A stretch of 64,000 bases of DNA from Zygnema cylindricum (lineage: Eukaryota; Streptophyta; Zygnematophyceae; Zygnematales; Zygnemataceae): assembly GCA_037447655.1 (NCBI GenBank), contig JBBHKE010000395.1, positions 121,948 to 185,947 of the forward strand, given 5' to 3'. The stretch's first letter is position 1, and the number at the start of each line of letters is the position of its first letter. Position numbers and translations under genes: made by a program. The notes beneath the pieces were generated by a model. That model was not told the origin of the DNA. It searched no databases and was given only the letters and a program-made list of their open reading frames with translations. This document shows positions 50,069-61,430 of this stretch, piece by piece.

Positions 50069-51226
50069 TTACTTTTCTCTCTTCCCCATTCTACCGATGT
50101 GAAGAAGCTCCAATTTTTCTTCATCCTCTTTCTCCTCTTCCTCTTCGTCCTCCTCATCCACATTCCAACTTCTAAGTTTTTCCAAACAAGGGCATTCCTC
50201 CATATAATGACCCGGTTCCCTACAAAAGAAGCAAACCCCTATTTTCAAAGCTCCCGTGCCTTTTCCTCTCCCTCTCTTTCCACCAAAGTTCCGATAAGGT
50301 TTACCTTTGTCTTTCTTTCTCTCATCACGCTTCCACTCGTCACCACCGTTCTTCTCATCACGCTTTCGCTCGTCACCGCCGTTCCTCTCATCACGATTCC
50401 GCCAATCACCACCAGCTGAAAATGCATTGACCTTGTCCTTTCCCCTACGAAGCTCCAAAGTGCTTTCCCTCACAAGAATTATCCCCATGGTAAAGCTCCA
50501 AGTCCATGAGGAGCCATCCATTGCCTGCATACGACAAATTATGTTTTCGTACTCATCTGGGAATTTCATAATTAGTGTATTAATCTTACTCTCCTCAGAT
50601 TCTACATATCCCGCACTAGTAAGCTCAACATATAACGCAGCAATATCATTACAAAACTCTATCATGCTACCGCCTTTATAAACGTAGGCATCTATTTCTT
50701 GTTTTACTAATTGCAGCCTCTGAATAGTCTCACTCTTATAAATCTGAGTTAGTGCTTCCCATATCTCCGAAGACTTGGTTAGACTTAAAAGAGTGATAGC
50801 TATCGACTTAGACACATATCTAAGTATGAGATGTTTTGCTATAGTGTTTTTGTATTCCCATATTTTCCTGTCATTTTCTTCAGTTTTAATCCTTACAAGT
50901 GGTACCATAGCTGAGAGCCTAGCTCCCCTCACCATAGGTGTCCCTTTTTCCTTCTCCCCTATTTCCCCATCCACGGAAAGGTTTTTCCCTTCACCTTCCG
51001 TTGCATCTGAACTCCGGGTGATATTCTGGACAGTCTCAGATGATTCTCCGTAGTAAGCTCCTCCAAAGCTAGGTGGCGGACATCTCACTTGTCCCGCAAC
51101 AATTCCCCATAAGTGCTTCTCGAAAAGCAATCCCTCCATTGTAAACGCCCAATACGTGAAGCCTGTTCCATCAAACATAGGCACCCTAGATGGTGGGCCC
51201 ATAACCTGAAACTCTGAGACCTCCAT
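50069..51226 (-). CDS. Gag polyprotein of E6 (385 aa)
   Basis: Starts MEVSEFQVMGPPSRVP at the ATG in the LTR end. The PBS encodes residues 7-12. The capsid region contains WEALTQIYKSETIQRLQL, MIEFCNDIAALYVELTSAG and MKFPDEYENI, all copia-Gag-like. A charged repeat (DERNGGDERKR and DEKNGGDEWKR, residues about 279-304) precedes a Gly/Arg-rich stretch and the zinc knuckle CFFCREPGHYMEEC (332-345, CX2CX4HX4C). An acidic tail ends at a TAA; the next codons continue in frame as the remnant of PRRQKCAYGG. Gag forms the particle and packages element RNA. This is the only complete Gag here without stops. Confidence 0.85.
   Translation of the reverse strand: MEVSEFQVMGPPSRVPMFDGTGFTYWAFTMEGLLFEKHLWGIVAGQVRCPPPSFGGAYYGESSETVQNITRSSDATEGEGKNLSVDGEIGEKEKGTPMVRGARLSAMVPLVRIKTEENDRKIWEYKNTIAKHLILRYVSKSIAITLLSLTKSSEIWEALTQIYKSETIQRLQLVKQEIDAYVYKGGSMIEFCNDIAALYVELTSAGYVESEESKINTLIMKFPDEYENIICRMQAMDGSSWTWSFTMGIILVRESTLELRRGKDKVNAFSAGGDWRNRDERNGGDERKRDEKNGGDEWKRDERKKDKGKPYRNFGGKRGRGKGTGALKIGVCFFCREPGHYMEECPCLEKLRSWNVDEEDEEEEEKEDEEKLELLHIGRMGKREK
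51192..51206 (-). promoter_or_regulatory. Primer binding site of E6
   Basis: GGTTATGGGCCCACC on the minus strand, zero spacing from the LTR end GAGTTTCA. Confidence 0.8.
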
Positions 51227-52447
51227 TGGCCCTCAGAGTATGCAGATCCAAAAGAAGCTAATCTAGATAGTGCCGACTCCAAGTTAATATAAACCCAAGT
51301 GACTGACCCCTTTACAGTCAGAACCCCAATATAGATTCACCCCTGTGAAATAACACTTTCTGTGTGCTCAGTTCCACCACAGAATGCAAAGTTAGAATAT
51401 GAGATTTGGACACATTCACCCACTTTGACTTTCCCTTAGAAATACAGCCACCCTGGCAGACAAAAACTCTGACCGACTACACCCCTGTGTAGCCTAGACT
51501 CCCCTGAGTCTGCAGCAAAAAGAATCACTGAAAATGGTCAAGTAAATTGATAGTTATGGCTGGCCAAAGTTTGCCATTTATACAGGGTGCTCTCTAGGAG
51601 AGGCAGCTGCCTACCCAAAATTTTCTAAGTCCTATACCCTCTCTAAAACTCTATCTACTGAAGTACGGCACCAATCAAATTACTGTGTCGTACAGAAAAG
51701 TACAGGTGCCGGTGTACTTTCTGTACGGCCATTGTACGACATGGCCAAAATGTCGACACGTGTCAAATCAGGATTAGTTCCTGTAATCTCCGGAATTCCC
51801 GTAGTCCAATGTTATCACGCCACGTGTCACATGACGTGACAAAGACCGTAAAACGCCAAAAATGCCTTTTCCGTGATCGCGACGCCTATCGTGGCCGTCC
51901 GATCAAGACCGGCTATAATCGTAGCCGCTGAAATTCGACGCGCGGTATTTGTTTCGCTATCGAAACAAATGCGCGGTATTTTTTTCGCTGTCGAAACAAA
52001 TGCGCGGTATTTGTTTCGCTATCGAAACAAATGCGCGGTATCCGTTCTGCCCTTATTCCGTACTTCGTACTAAATTAAACTGTATCTATGTACTAAGTAT
52101 CTATTAGCCGTTAAACGGATTAATCTACATATAACGATTTATATATTTGTCAAACCCTATATTCGTAATATCTGTTCTAGACATAACGGCTAGAGCTAAC
52201 GGCTAACGCGGATTGATGGACGGTAGGTACCAGGATCAATTCCTGGGTCCGTCAACTAAATTTTGGTAAGACTACATAATTTATCCCTTGTCTTCTCTAG
52301 AGAGCCTAGGCAACCATGGCTCTAGCTCCCTATCCAGCCTTGAGTGACTACGACAAGTATGGGGGCTTGGAAAGGGGAGTTAGAGGCAGACCGCCTCAGC
52401 TCTTTTTCTATCCTAATACAGACATATAAAATACTCAAATATCAACA
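51207..52447 (-). repeat. E6 5' LTR (family C, 1241 bp)
   Basis: Ends TGAAACTCTGAGACC and ATATCAACA. TATA-like TGTATAAAT on the minus strand at 51576-51584, a CCACGTGTCA G-box near 51820, hairpin units 51939-52042, tRNA-like module 52182-52256. Confidence 0.85.
51576..51584 (-). promoter_or_regulatory. TATA box of the E6 5' LTR
   Basis: TGTATAAAT on the minus strand, about 370 nt upstream of the LTR end. It is the promoter expected to drive the intact gag. Confidence 0.5.
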
Positions 52448-54970
52448 CCTGGTTCCTATGAGATATCTGAGGATCCTTTTTGCTGCTTCCTAATCCCTTT
52501 TGGTAGAAGCATTCAGACTCCTACTTAGCACTCCTACAGCTGCTGTCAAATCCGGTCTGGTATAATTCATAAAATATATCAGACTGCCCACTACCTGTCT
52601 GTAGGGAATAGTCTGCATATACTTCCTTTCTTCTGGACCTAGTTCATCATCTAGAATTATGATGTCTCCTTCCTCACTCCCCTGACTTCATTTCTTTAAA
52701 TCAATGGGAGTCGTGCAAATGTTTGCTTTGTTCATCTGAAATTTTTCCATCATGTTTCCAATTGCCTCTTTTTGAGTTAGTCTAATTATCCTCTTTTTCC
52801 TATCTCTCTCTACTTGTATTCCCAAAATATATCTAGCCTCCCCCATATCCTTCATTTCGAATCTTCCCTTTAGATATGTTTTTAGTTTGTTAATTTTCTT
52901 TGACGACTTACTCAGAACAAGAAGATCTTCAACATAAATTGCAATAAAGATGGCACCTTCCTCATCTTCAAAAACATAAATTGAATGATTCGAACTGATG
53001 CGGATGTATCTAAGACTGGTAAGGAACTCATCAAGTTTCTTGTTCCATTGTCTAGGCGCCTGTTTCAAACCATAGTGAGATCTGATCCGCCGGCATAGCT
53101 TACTTTCCTCTCCCTTTTCTACGAATCCTTCCGGCTGTCGCATGAAGATCTCCTCCTCTAGTTCTCCATGTAGAAAAGCTGTCTTTATGTCCATCTAGTG
53201 TACTTCCATGTCTTCTACAGCTGCCAGACTGAGAAGTATTCGGATCGAGGGAAATGTGACGACCGGACCGAAGGTTTCTTCGTAGTCTATTCCATTTTTC
53301 TGAGTTAAACCTTTCGCCACTAACCGGGCCTTATAGCGCTCAATAGTATTGTCCAGATTCAGTTTTAGTTTGAAAACCCACTTACATCCAATAGGTTTTC
53401 TATTGGGTGGACAGTCCACCAACTCCCATGTGTCAGGCGCCATGATTAAGGCCATCTCTTCATTGATGGCCGTCTTCCACCGGTTTCTTTCCGGACAGTT
53501 CATTGCCACTTCATATGTTTGAGGTTCGTCCGGGTGAGACAATTTAGTTACCTTGTTGTTAACTTGTTTCTCTTGAAGCCTTTTGCTGCTTCTTCTCCCT
53601 CCCTCAAAATATGCGGCTGGAATAGATGATTCTGTGGATTCTTTCGATTCACCATGGCTTCTCCCCTGTCCCTCGGATCCATGTCCGTTTCCACCACGTC
53701 TTCCGCTTGTGTCATTGGTGTTTCCAAGTTCAATTCTTTCTCTGTCTGTTTTGAATTTGCAAGGATATCATCCGAACCCGCAAGAGTATCGTCTTTTTGA
53801 AAATCCGGATAGTTAGGGAGACGAAAGTCATCAGAATTGTCTGACTCAACTCTGATTCTGACTGATTTTGAGGATTTAAAGGGATTTGTCGACTTCCCTC
53901 CATCCGTAGCTACCACATGTTTTACTAAAATTATATCTTCCCTCTTTAGATCATACACTGAATACCCTTTAACATCCTCATCATATCCTAGCAAGTATCC
54001 GGGTTTCCCTTTAGGATATAGTTTCCAGTTTGATTTATCTGTATCTAAACTGAAGACTTTACTACCGAAAACCTTCAAGTGAGATAGATCTGGTTTTCGG
54101 CCGGTCCATTTCTCATATGGAGTTTAGCCTTTCACCGCCGAAGTTAGAATTATGTTTCTCAAATAATTACCACAGTTCATAGCTTCGGCCCAAAATCTTT
54201 TTCCTATCCTTTTATCTGACAACATACTTCGGGCACTATCATTTAGTGTCCTATTCAATCTCCCGGCAACACCATTCGATTCCGGGTTTTCTGGAACTAT
54301 CTTTTAATGTTGAACACCATCCTCCCTTAAGAACTCCTCAAACTGATTGGAGGTATATTCCCCTTTATTGTCACTTCTTACTCTCTTTATTGAGGTCTCG
54401 TGAAGATTCTCGGCCCATGTCTTATATTGTTTGAAATATTATGGAGTTTCTGATTTGTTTTTCAGAAAGTATACCCGTGAGTACCGAGACCAAATATGAG
54501 TGATGGTTAGCATAAATATTTTGCCTCTGGGTGATGGTATTCTCGCCGGTTCCCAAATGTCCGTGTGTACCAAATCAAGAACTTTTTCTCCTTTATAAGT
54601 TGCTTCCTTTGGGAATGGTAATCTATGTGCTTTACCTTGAGCACACCCACTGCAATCACTCACATTATCATTTTCCCCAAAGCGTATCCCTTCAACTACT
54701 CCCAACTTTTTCATTTCTTTTAACTTTTCTAGATTCACATGCCCAAGTCTCTTATGCCACAACATAATATCATTGACACCAGCATAGTAAAGTTTGAGTT
54801 TTTCATTACTTAGAGGAAGCCTGAACATTCTTTGGTTACCTTTTTCAGCAGTGAAATACACATCTTCCTCAAAGCTAGCTGTAAAGACTCCTTTTCTGGT
54901 GCTAGTTTCAAATCCTTTATCATCTATTAGAGATGTAGAGATAAGATTTTTGTTTAACTTCGGAATAAAC
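52448..54970 (-). pseudogene. Copia protease-integrase-RT part (E5)
   Basis: Integrase: WHKRLGHVNLEKL (about 54770), CSGC, HTDIWEP (about 54560), then NGVAGRLNRTL (usual NGVAERLNR; the Glu after the catalytic region is Gly). The integrase C-terminus GYLLGYDEDVKGYSVYD is at about 53970. RT: GCKWVFKLKLN, QMDIKTAFLHG split by a TAG at 53195, LYGLKQAPRQW as HYGLKQAPRQW, and YVEDLLVL instead of YVDDLLVL (about 52930), which removes a catalytic Asp. Stops near 54124, 54305, 54439, 53195 and 52688; frameshift near 53560. Dead copy. Confidence 0.85.
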
Positions 54971-56026
54971 TAAAACTCTGAGACCTCCATAAGTCCTCAG
55001 AGTGGACATCTTCCAAGAAGCCTTTATGATAACACTGACCCCTTTGTGTTTCAGCAAAAACAACTACAACCCTGGCAGACAATAACTCTGACCAACTTCA
55101 CCCTTGTGAAGGAAAAATTCCCCTGAGTCAATAGCAAAAAGAATCTCCGAATTTGTTCCCCATAGCAGTAAGTTATGAAGGGTCAAAGTTGACCTTTTGT
55201 ACAGAAGCTCTCTGGGAGAGAGGGTCCTATCTCCTAATTTTTCTAAGTCGTATCTCTCTCACAGACTCTATCTACTGATGTACGGAGCCAATCAGAATGC
55301 AGCTCCGTACACAAAAGTACAGCTGCCGGTGTACTTTCTGTACGAACATTGTACGACATGGCTTAAATGTCGACACGTGGTATGTCCGGATTCGTTCCCG
55401 TAATCCTCAAAGATGTTGAGATCCAATGTTATTCCGCCACGTGTCATCCGATGTGGCGATGTCTATAAACCGCCGAAATCCTCTTCCGCGATCTCGGGGT
55501 TAATTCCGACCGTCTGATTAAATTTATATTTAATCGTAGCCGTAATAAATACATGTGCGATATTCTTTTCTATAAAGAAACAAATGCGCGGTATTGGATT
55601 CTTATCCGTACCGCTATCCGTACTTTTACAATTATGGATTTATGTCTCTCGTAATGAGTTATAGTTAAATGAATTTTCCTACTCAATAACATTTAATTAA
55701 ATATCATACCCTATATTACGTAACATTCGATGAAGACTTAACGACTAAGGCTACCGTCTACCGGCTCCCTGCCGGCCAGTAGGTACAAGGATCAAATCTT
55801 GTTGCCGGCACCATATCTTTTTAGTAATAAAACCCCTTACTAATATATAACACTGTAAACTTCTGGATAGCCTAGGTAGCCATGGCACTAGCTCCCTCTC
55901 CAATTTTTCAGTGACGGCGACAAGTTTGAGAGTTGGGGAGAGAAGTTAGAGGTAGACTGCCTCGGCTTCTTTCTATATTTCTATTTAGACCTAGAAAATA
56001 CTTTAAATGGATCATTAATTTCTGCA
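54971..56026 (-). repeat. E7 3' LTR (family A, 1056 bp)
   Basis: Starts TAAAACTCTGAGACC (TG lost) and ends ATTAATTTCTGCA. It adjoins CTCCCCTTATTTTC, whose complement is the polypurine tract. tRNA-like module at 55738-55810. Confidence 0.85.
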
Positions 56027-56169
56027 CTCCCCTTATTTTCTAGTCAACCTTTAATTTTAGACCACACTTCTCCCTGCAGAAAATTAGCTTAGGGGAAGGC
56101 ACAGGTTTGGTCATCATATCTACTACCATCTCACTATCTGATCGATACTCTAAACTGATTATTTTGTTT

Positions 56170-59100
56170 CTACTTTCTCTCTAACAAATCTGAGTCTGAT
56201 GTCCATGTGTTTGGCTTTAAAATGATGTTTAGGATTGGCACAAATAGCGATTGCTGCCTAATTATCACAAAATATTTTCTGCACACACTCTTAAGGTGAC
56301 CAAGCTCACCAAGCAAAGACTTGACCCACATCAATTCTTTTACAGCAGAGCAAGAGGCCATATACTCAGCCTCTATGGTGGACTGAGCAATAACCTTTTG
56401 CTGTTTGCTACTCCAACAGCAAACCCCATTACCCACATATAATACATATCTAGAAGTGCATCTCCTCATCGGAGCATCACCATAACTTCCATCACTCCAA
56501 GTAGTGATATCAGTATTCTCGCCACCCAAATGCAACCATAGATCCCTAGTCCGTATCAAATATCTGAGGACTCTCTTAGCTGCCTCCCACTCCCTCTTAG
56601 TGGGAGCATTTAGACTTCTACTCAGCACTCCTACAGCTGCAGCTAAATCCGGCCGGGTACAATTCATAAAATAGATTAGACTTCCCACTACTTGCTTGTA
56701 AGGAATAGTCTGCATGAACTTCTGTTCTTTAGGAGATAAATCCTCGTCTAAGACTATGACTCCTTCTTCCTCACTCCCCTCACTTCCCTTCTTCAACTCT
56801 ATTGGAGTTGTACAACTATTAGCTTTATCCATTTGAAATTTTTCAAGCATGTTCCCTATTGCTTCTTTTTGAGTCAATCTTATAATTTTTCTTTTTCCGT
56901 CTCTCTCTACTTGAATTCCCAAAATATATTTTGCTCCCCCCATATCCTTCATTTCAAATCTCCCTTTAAGATCGGTTTTCAGTTTATTAATTTTTTCCAT
57001 TGATTTACTTAAGACAATCAAATCATCAACATAAATTGCAATAAATATAAAACCTTCCTCATCTTCGAAAACATAGATTGAGTGATGTGAGCTGATCGGG
57101 ATATATCCCAGACCGGTAAGAAACTCATCAAGCTTCTTATTTCACTGTCGAGGCGCCTGTTTCAAACCATCAAGAGATTTAATCAGCCGGCATACTTTAC
57201 TCTCCTCTCCTTCCTCCACAATTCCTTCGGGTTGTCGCATGAAGATCTCCTCTTCCAATTCTCCATGCAAAAAGGCTGTCTTGATGTCCATCTGGTGCAC
57301 TTCCATGTCTTCCGCTGCTGCCAGGCTGAGAAGTATGCGGACTGTGGGAAATCTGACCACCGGGGCAAAGGTTTCCTTGTAGTCAATTCCCTCTTTTTGT
57401 GTAAATCCCTTTGCCACTAATAGAGCCTTGTAGCGCTCGATTGTGTTATCTGGGTTCAGTTTTAATTTGAAAACCCACTTACAACCGATTGGTTTTCGGT
57501 TAGGTGGACAATCCACTAGCTCCCAAGTATCGGCTGCCATAATTGAGGCCATCTCCTCATTGATGTCTGTCTTCCACCGGTTTCTTTCTGGACAAGTCAT
57601 CGCCTCTCCATAAGTTTGAGGTTCATCTTGATGAGATAGTTTTGTTACCTTGTTATTAACCTATTTTTCTTGTAGTCTTTTGCTACTTCTCCTTCCCCCC
57701 TCAAAATCTGAGGCCAGAATAGATGGTTCTCGTGGATTCTTTCGAACAAACTCGACTTCTCCCCTATCCCTTGATTCCGAATCAATTTCCACAACGTCTT
57801 CCGCTTCGGGTGGAATTGTCAATGGAGTTTCCACAGCGGAGTCCTTTTTGGTCTGATTTGTACCTACCAGAATGTCATCTTCTCTAAAACCTGGATAGTT
57901 AGGAAGCTCAAAGTCATCGGAATTTTCTGACTCAAATCTGATTTTTAGTGACTTTGTAAATTTGAAGGGATCCACAGACTTTCCTTCATCCATAACTACT
58001 AGATGCTTTACTAAGATTATATCTTCCCTTTTTAGATCATAAACTCTATATCCTTTAACATCCTCATTATATCCTAATAAGTATCTCGGTTTTCTTTTAG
58101 GATTTAGCTTCGAATTAGACCGATCTGTATCATGACTGAATACTTGACTGCCGAAAACCTTTAAGTGAGATATGCCTGGTTTCCGACCTGTCCATCTCTC
58201 ATAAGGTGTTTGATCTTTTATAGCTGAAGTAAAAACTCTATTTTTGAGGTAATTAGCACAGTTCATTGCTTCTGCCCAAAACCTTTTTCCTATCTTCTTA
58301 TCTGACAACATATTTCTAGCACTATCACTTAGTGTTCTATTTAACCTTTCAGCTACCCCATTCTGTTCCGGGTTTTGTGGAACTGTCTTTTGGTGTTGGA
58401 CCCCATCTTCCCTCAGAAAATCCCCAAACTGGTTAGAAGTATACTCTCCACCATTGTCACTCTTTATTCTCTTGATTGGCGTTTCATGGAGTTTTTCGCT
58501 CCATGCTTTATATTGTCTAAAACAATCCTGAGCTTCGGACTTGTTTTTCAAAAAATACACTCGGGAATACCAAGACCAATCATCAATGATAATCATCATA
58601 AATCTCTTCCCCCTGGTGAGGGCACTTTAGCCGGTCCCCAAATATCTGTGTGTACTAGATCTAGAATTTTTTCTCCCTTATAGGTGGCTGTTTTAGGAAA
58701 GGGTAATCTATGTGTTTTACCTTGAGCACATCCACTACAATCACTTATATTATCATTCTCACTAAACTTAATCCCTTCCACCACTCCCATTTTTTTTATC
58801 TCTCTCAACTTGTCTAGATTCACATGCCCAAGCCTCTTATGCCACATCATAATATCATGAACACCAGCATAATAAAGTTTCTTCTTTTCATTACTTAAAA
58901 CCAACCTAAACATCCCATGGCTACCTTTCTTAGCAATGAACTAGACATCCTCCTCAAAACTAGCAGTAAAGACTCCTTCCCTAGTGCTAGTAAAAAAACC
59001 CTTATCATCTAATACGGATGTAGAGATGAGGTTTTTGTTCAGCTCCGGAATAAACAATACATCGAAGAATGTTACTATGGATATCTTTCCTTCTACTAAC

Positions 59101-60392
59101 ACTTTTAAATCTACCGATCCTACAAGAGTAGTGGTGACTATCCTCCCATCCCCGTACTCTATCTCTACGGTGGGAATCTTTCTTATTTTAGTGAACAGGT
59201 GCCTATCCTTACACATGTGCATGGAGGCACCTGAATCTACAATCCAACCTGCTTCACCTTTCAATCCACCGTAAGCACATTTCTGCCTTCGTGGAATTTC
59301 GACCTCATTTTTCGCCTCCAACTCCTCATATAAAAGGAGCTTATCGTCCTCGTCCTCGGATTCCGCCTCATGTACCTGTGTCACAAGGGCCTTTTTCTTT
59401 CCCCTCGGGATACCACCGGTCCGCCCCTCCTTTAATCGAAGCTTGGTTAGTTTAGTGCACTCTGCCATATAGTGCCCAGGTTTCTTACAAAAATGACATA
59501 AACCTTTGGGAGCCCTTGGTCCAAACTCGTCGGTCTGATTTTTCTGCTCCCTCCCCCCAAAGTTTGCGACCAGTTTCGGGGAATCATTGTTTCTCCAATC
59601 GGTCGCATTTGCCAAGGCTTGGCCACTCTTTCCTCCCCTTCGGATTTCAATCGTATTCTCCCGAACGAGAATCATCCCTACAAATGAGTTCCATATCCAC
59701 CTTGAGTCCGGCAAGTCCTGCACACGGTTGACTATGTTCTCGAACTCATCAGGTAACTTCATTAGTAAACAGTTTACCTTTTCTTTTTCACTAAAATCTT
59801 TTCCCGCACTCTCTAGCTCCATGAAGAGTGTAGCAAGCTCATTGCAAAAATCCAACATCTTCCCCCCTTTGTATACATACTCCTTAACTTTCTGATCAGC
59901 CAACTGTTGTTGCTAAATCGTACCACTTCGGTACATCTCTATGAGAGCCATCCAAAGATCGGATGCCCTTTCTACCTGCAAATGAGGACATGCAAGTCCT
60001 TGAGTGAGATGGCGTAGGATGAAGTGCTTTGCCGCCATATTGTTGAAGTCCCAGGTTTCAGTATCATTCTCCTCGTTCCTCGGAATAGGTGACATGAATG
60101 CCGAACTAGTTGCTATTGGTGTGGTCGCCTCCTTCTCTTTTCCTTTGTCCGCCACCTCTCCTTCTTTTGTTTCCTCGTTGAAGGTGGATCCTCTTTCTTG
60201 GTGAATCTGCTTCCTCCAAACCCTGGAGGAATTCCAAGACTTGATGGACGCCCCAACCGTCCACTCACTATCCCCCAAAACCTTTTTTCGCATAGAGCTC
60301 CTATCATCATACTTTCCCAGTATATGAAGCCAGTTCCATTAAAGATTGGTACCCTAGAGGGTGGGCCCATAACGTGAAACTCTGAGACCTCC
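56170..60392 (-). pseudogene. Copia gag-pol pseudogene (E7)
   Basis: Complete domain order. Gag from MEVSEFHVMGPPSRVP at 60392; zinc knuckle CHFCKKPGHYMAEC at about 59470; protease IVDSGASMHMCKD at about 59230; integrase WHKRLGHVNL, CSGC, HTDIWGPA, SDNGGEYTSN and PEQNGVAER at 58830-58340; RT KWVFKLKLN at about 57480, QMDIKTAFLHG, LDGLKQAPRQ and YVDDLIVLSK at about 57020; RNase H TWSDGSYGD, EAEYMAS. Inactivated by stops at 57142 (Trp to TGA), 57661 (Gln to TAG), 58941 and 59913, and by frameshifts near 56285, 58605 and 60178. Between stops the frame is well kept (312 and 320 codons). Confidence 0.9.
60360..60374 (-). promoter_or_regulatory. Primer binding site of E7
   Basis: CGTTATGGGCCCACC on the minus strand. 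The first base differs from the other family A copies; 14 nt still match tRNA-iMet. Confidence 0.75.
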
Positions 60393-61430
60393 ATAAGTCC
60401 TCAGAGTGGACAGCTTCCAAGAAGCCTCTAGGATAACCATGACCCCTTTGTGTTTCAACAAAAACAAATACCACCTTGGTAGACAATAACTCTGACCAAC
60501 TTCACCCCTGTGAAGGCAAGACTCCCGTGAGTCGATAACAAAAAGAATCTCTGAATTTGCTCCCCTGAGCAGTAAGTTATGGAGGGTCAAAGTTGACATT
60601 TTGTACAGGAGCTCCCTAGGAGAGAGGGTCCTATCTCCTAATTTTTGTAAGTCCTATCTCTCTCACAGACTCTATCTACTGATGTACGGAGCCAATCAGA
60701 ATGGAGCTCCGTACACAAAAGTACAGCTGTCGGTGTACTTTCTGTACGAATATCGTACGACATGGCCTAAATGTGGACACGTGGTATGTCCGAATTCGTT
60801 TCCGTAATCCTCGGAGATGCCGCGATCCAATGTTATTCCGCCACATGTCATCCGATGTGGCGATGTCCATAAACCGCCGAAATCCTCTTTCGCGATCTCG
60901 GGGTTAATTCAGGCTGTCTGATTAAATTTATATTTAATCGTAGCCGTAATAAATACATGTGCGATATTCTTTTCTATAAAGAAACAAATGCGTGGTATTG
61001 GTTTCTTATCTGTACCGCTATCTGTACTTTTACAATTATAGATCTATGTCTCCCGTAATCAGTTATAGTTAAATGAATTTTCCTACTCAATAACATTTAA
61101 TTAAATATCATACCCTATATTACGTAACATTCGATGAAGACTTAACGGCTAAGGCTACTGTCTACCGGCTGCCTGCCGACAAGTAGGTATAAGGATCAAA
61201 TCTTGTAGCCGGCATTATATCTTTTTAGTAATAAAACCCCTAACTAATATATAATCCCGTAAACTTCTGGTTTACCTAGGTAGCCATGGCTCTAGCTCCC
61301 TCTCCAATTTCTTAGTGACTGCCACAAGTTTGAGAGTTTGGGAGAGAAGTTAGAGGTAGACTGCCTCGGCTTCTTTCTATATTTCTATTTAGACCTAGAA
61401 AATTCTTTAAATGGATCATTAATTTCTACA
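60375..61430 (-). repeat. E7 5' LTR (family A, 1056 bp)
   Basis: TGAAACTCTGAGACC to ATTAATTTCTACA, followed by TAAAC. tRNA-like module at 61143-61215. GCCATGGCTCTAGCTCCC at about 61284. Confidence 0.85.

Larger units (their letters stand above)
48080..52447 (-). mobile_element. E6: family C copia derivative with intact gag and deleted pol (4368 bp)
   Basis: LTRs 48080-49319 and 51207-52447 differ at only about 18 positions by eye, making it the youngest full insertion here. Flanks CCTAG and CCTGG (4 of 5), and host RNase H sequence continues directly across. The internal part is only 1887 bp: PBS, 385-codon Gag, one stop, and a pol remnant in the same frame. It cannot encode protease, integrase or RT, so it would depend on another copia. 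Confidence 0.85.
54971..61430 (-). mobile_element. E7: copia element, family A, full length but inactive (6460 bp)
   Basis: LTRs 54971-56026 and 60375-61430, perfect target duplication TAAAC (54966-54970 and 61431-61435), PBS, gag-pol and polypurine tract. LTRs are only about 92-93% alike by eye, so it is older than E6. It sits inside the protease region of E5. Confidence 0.9.
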
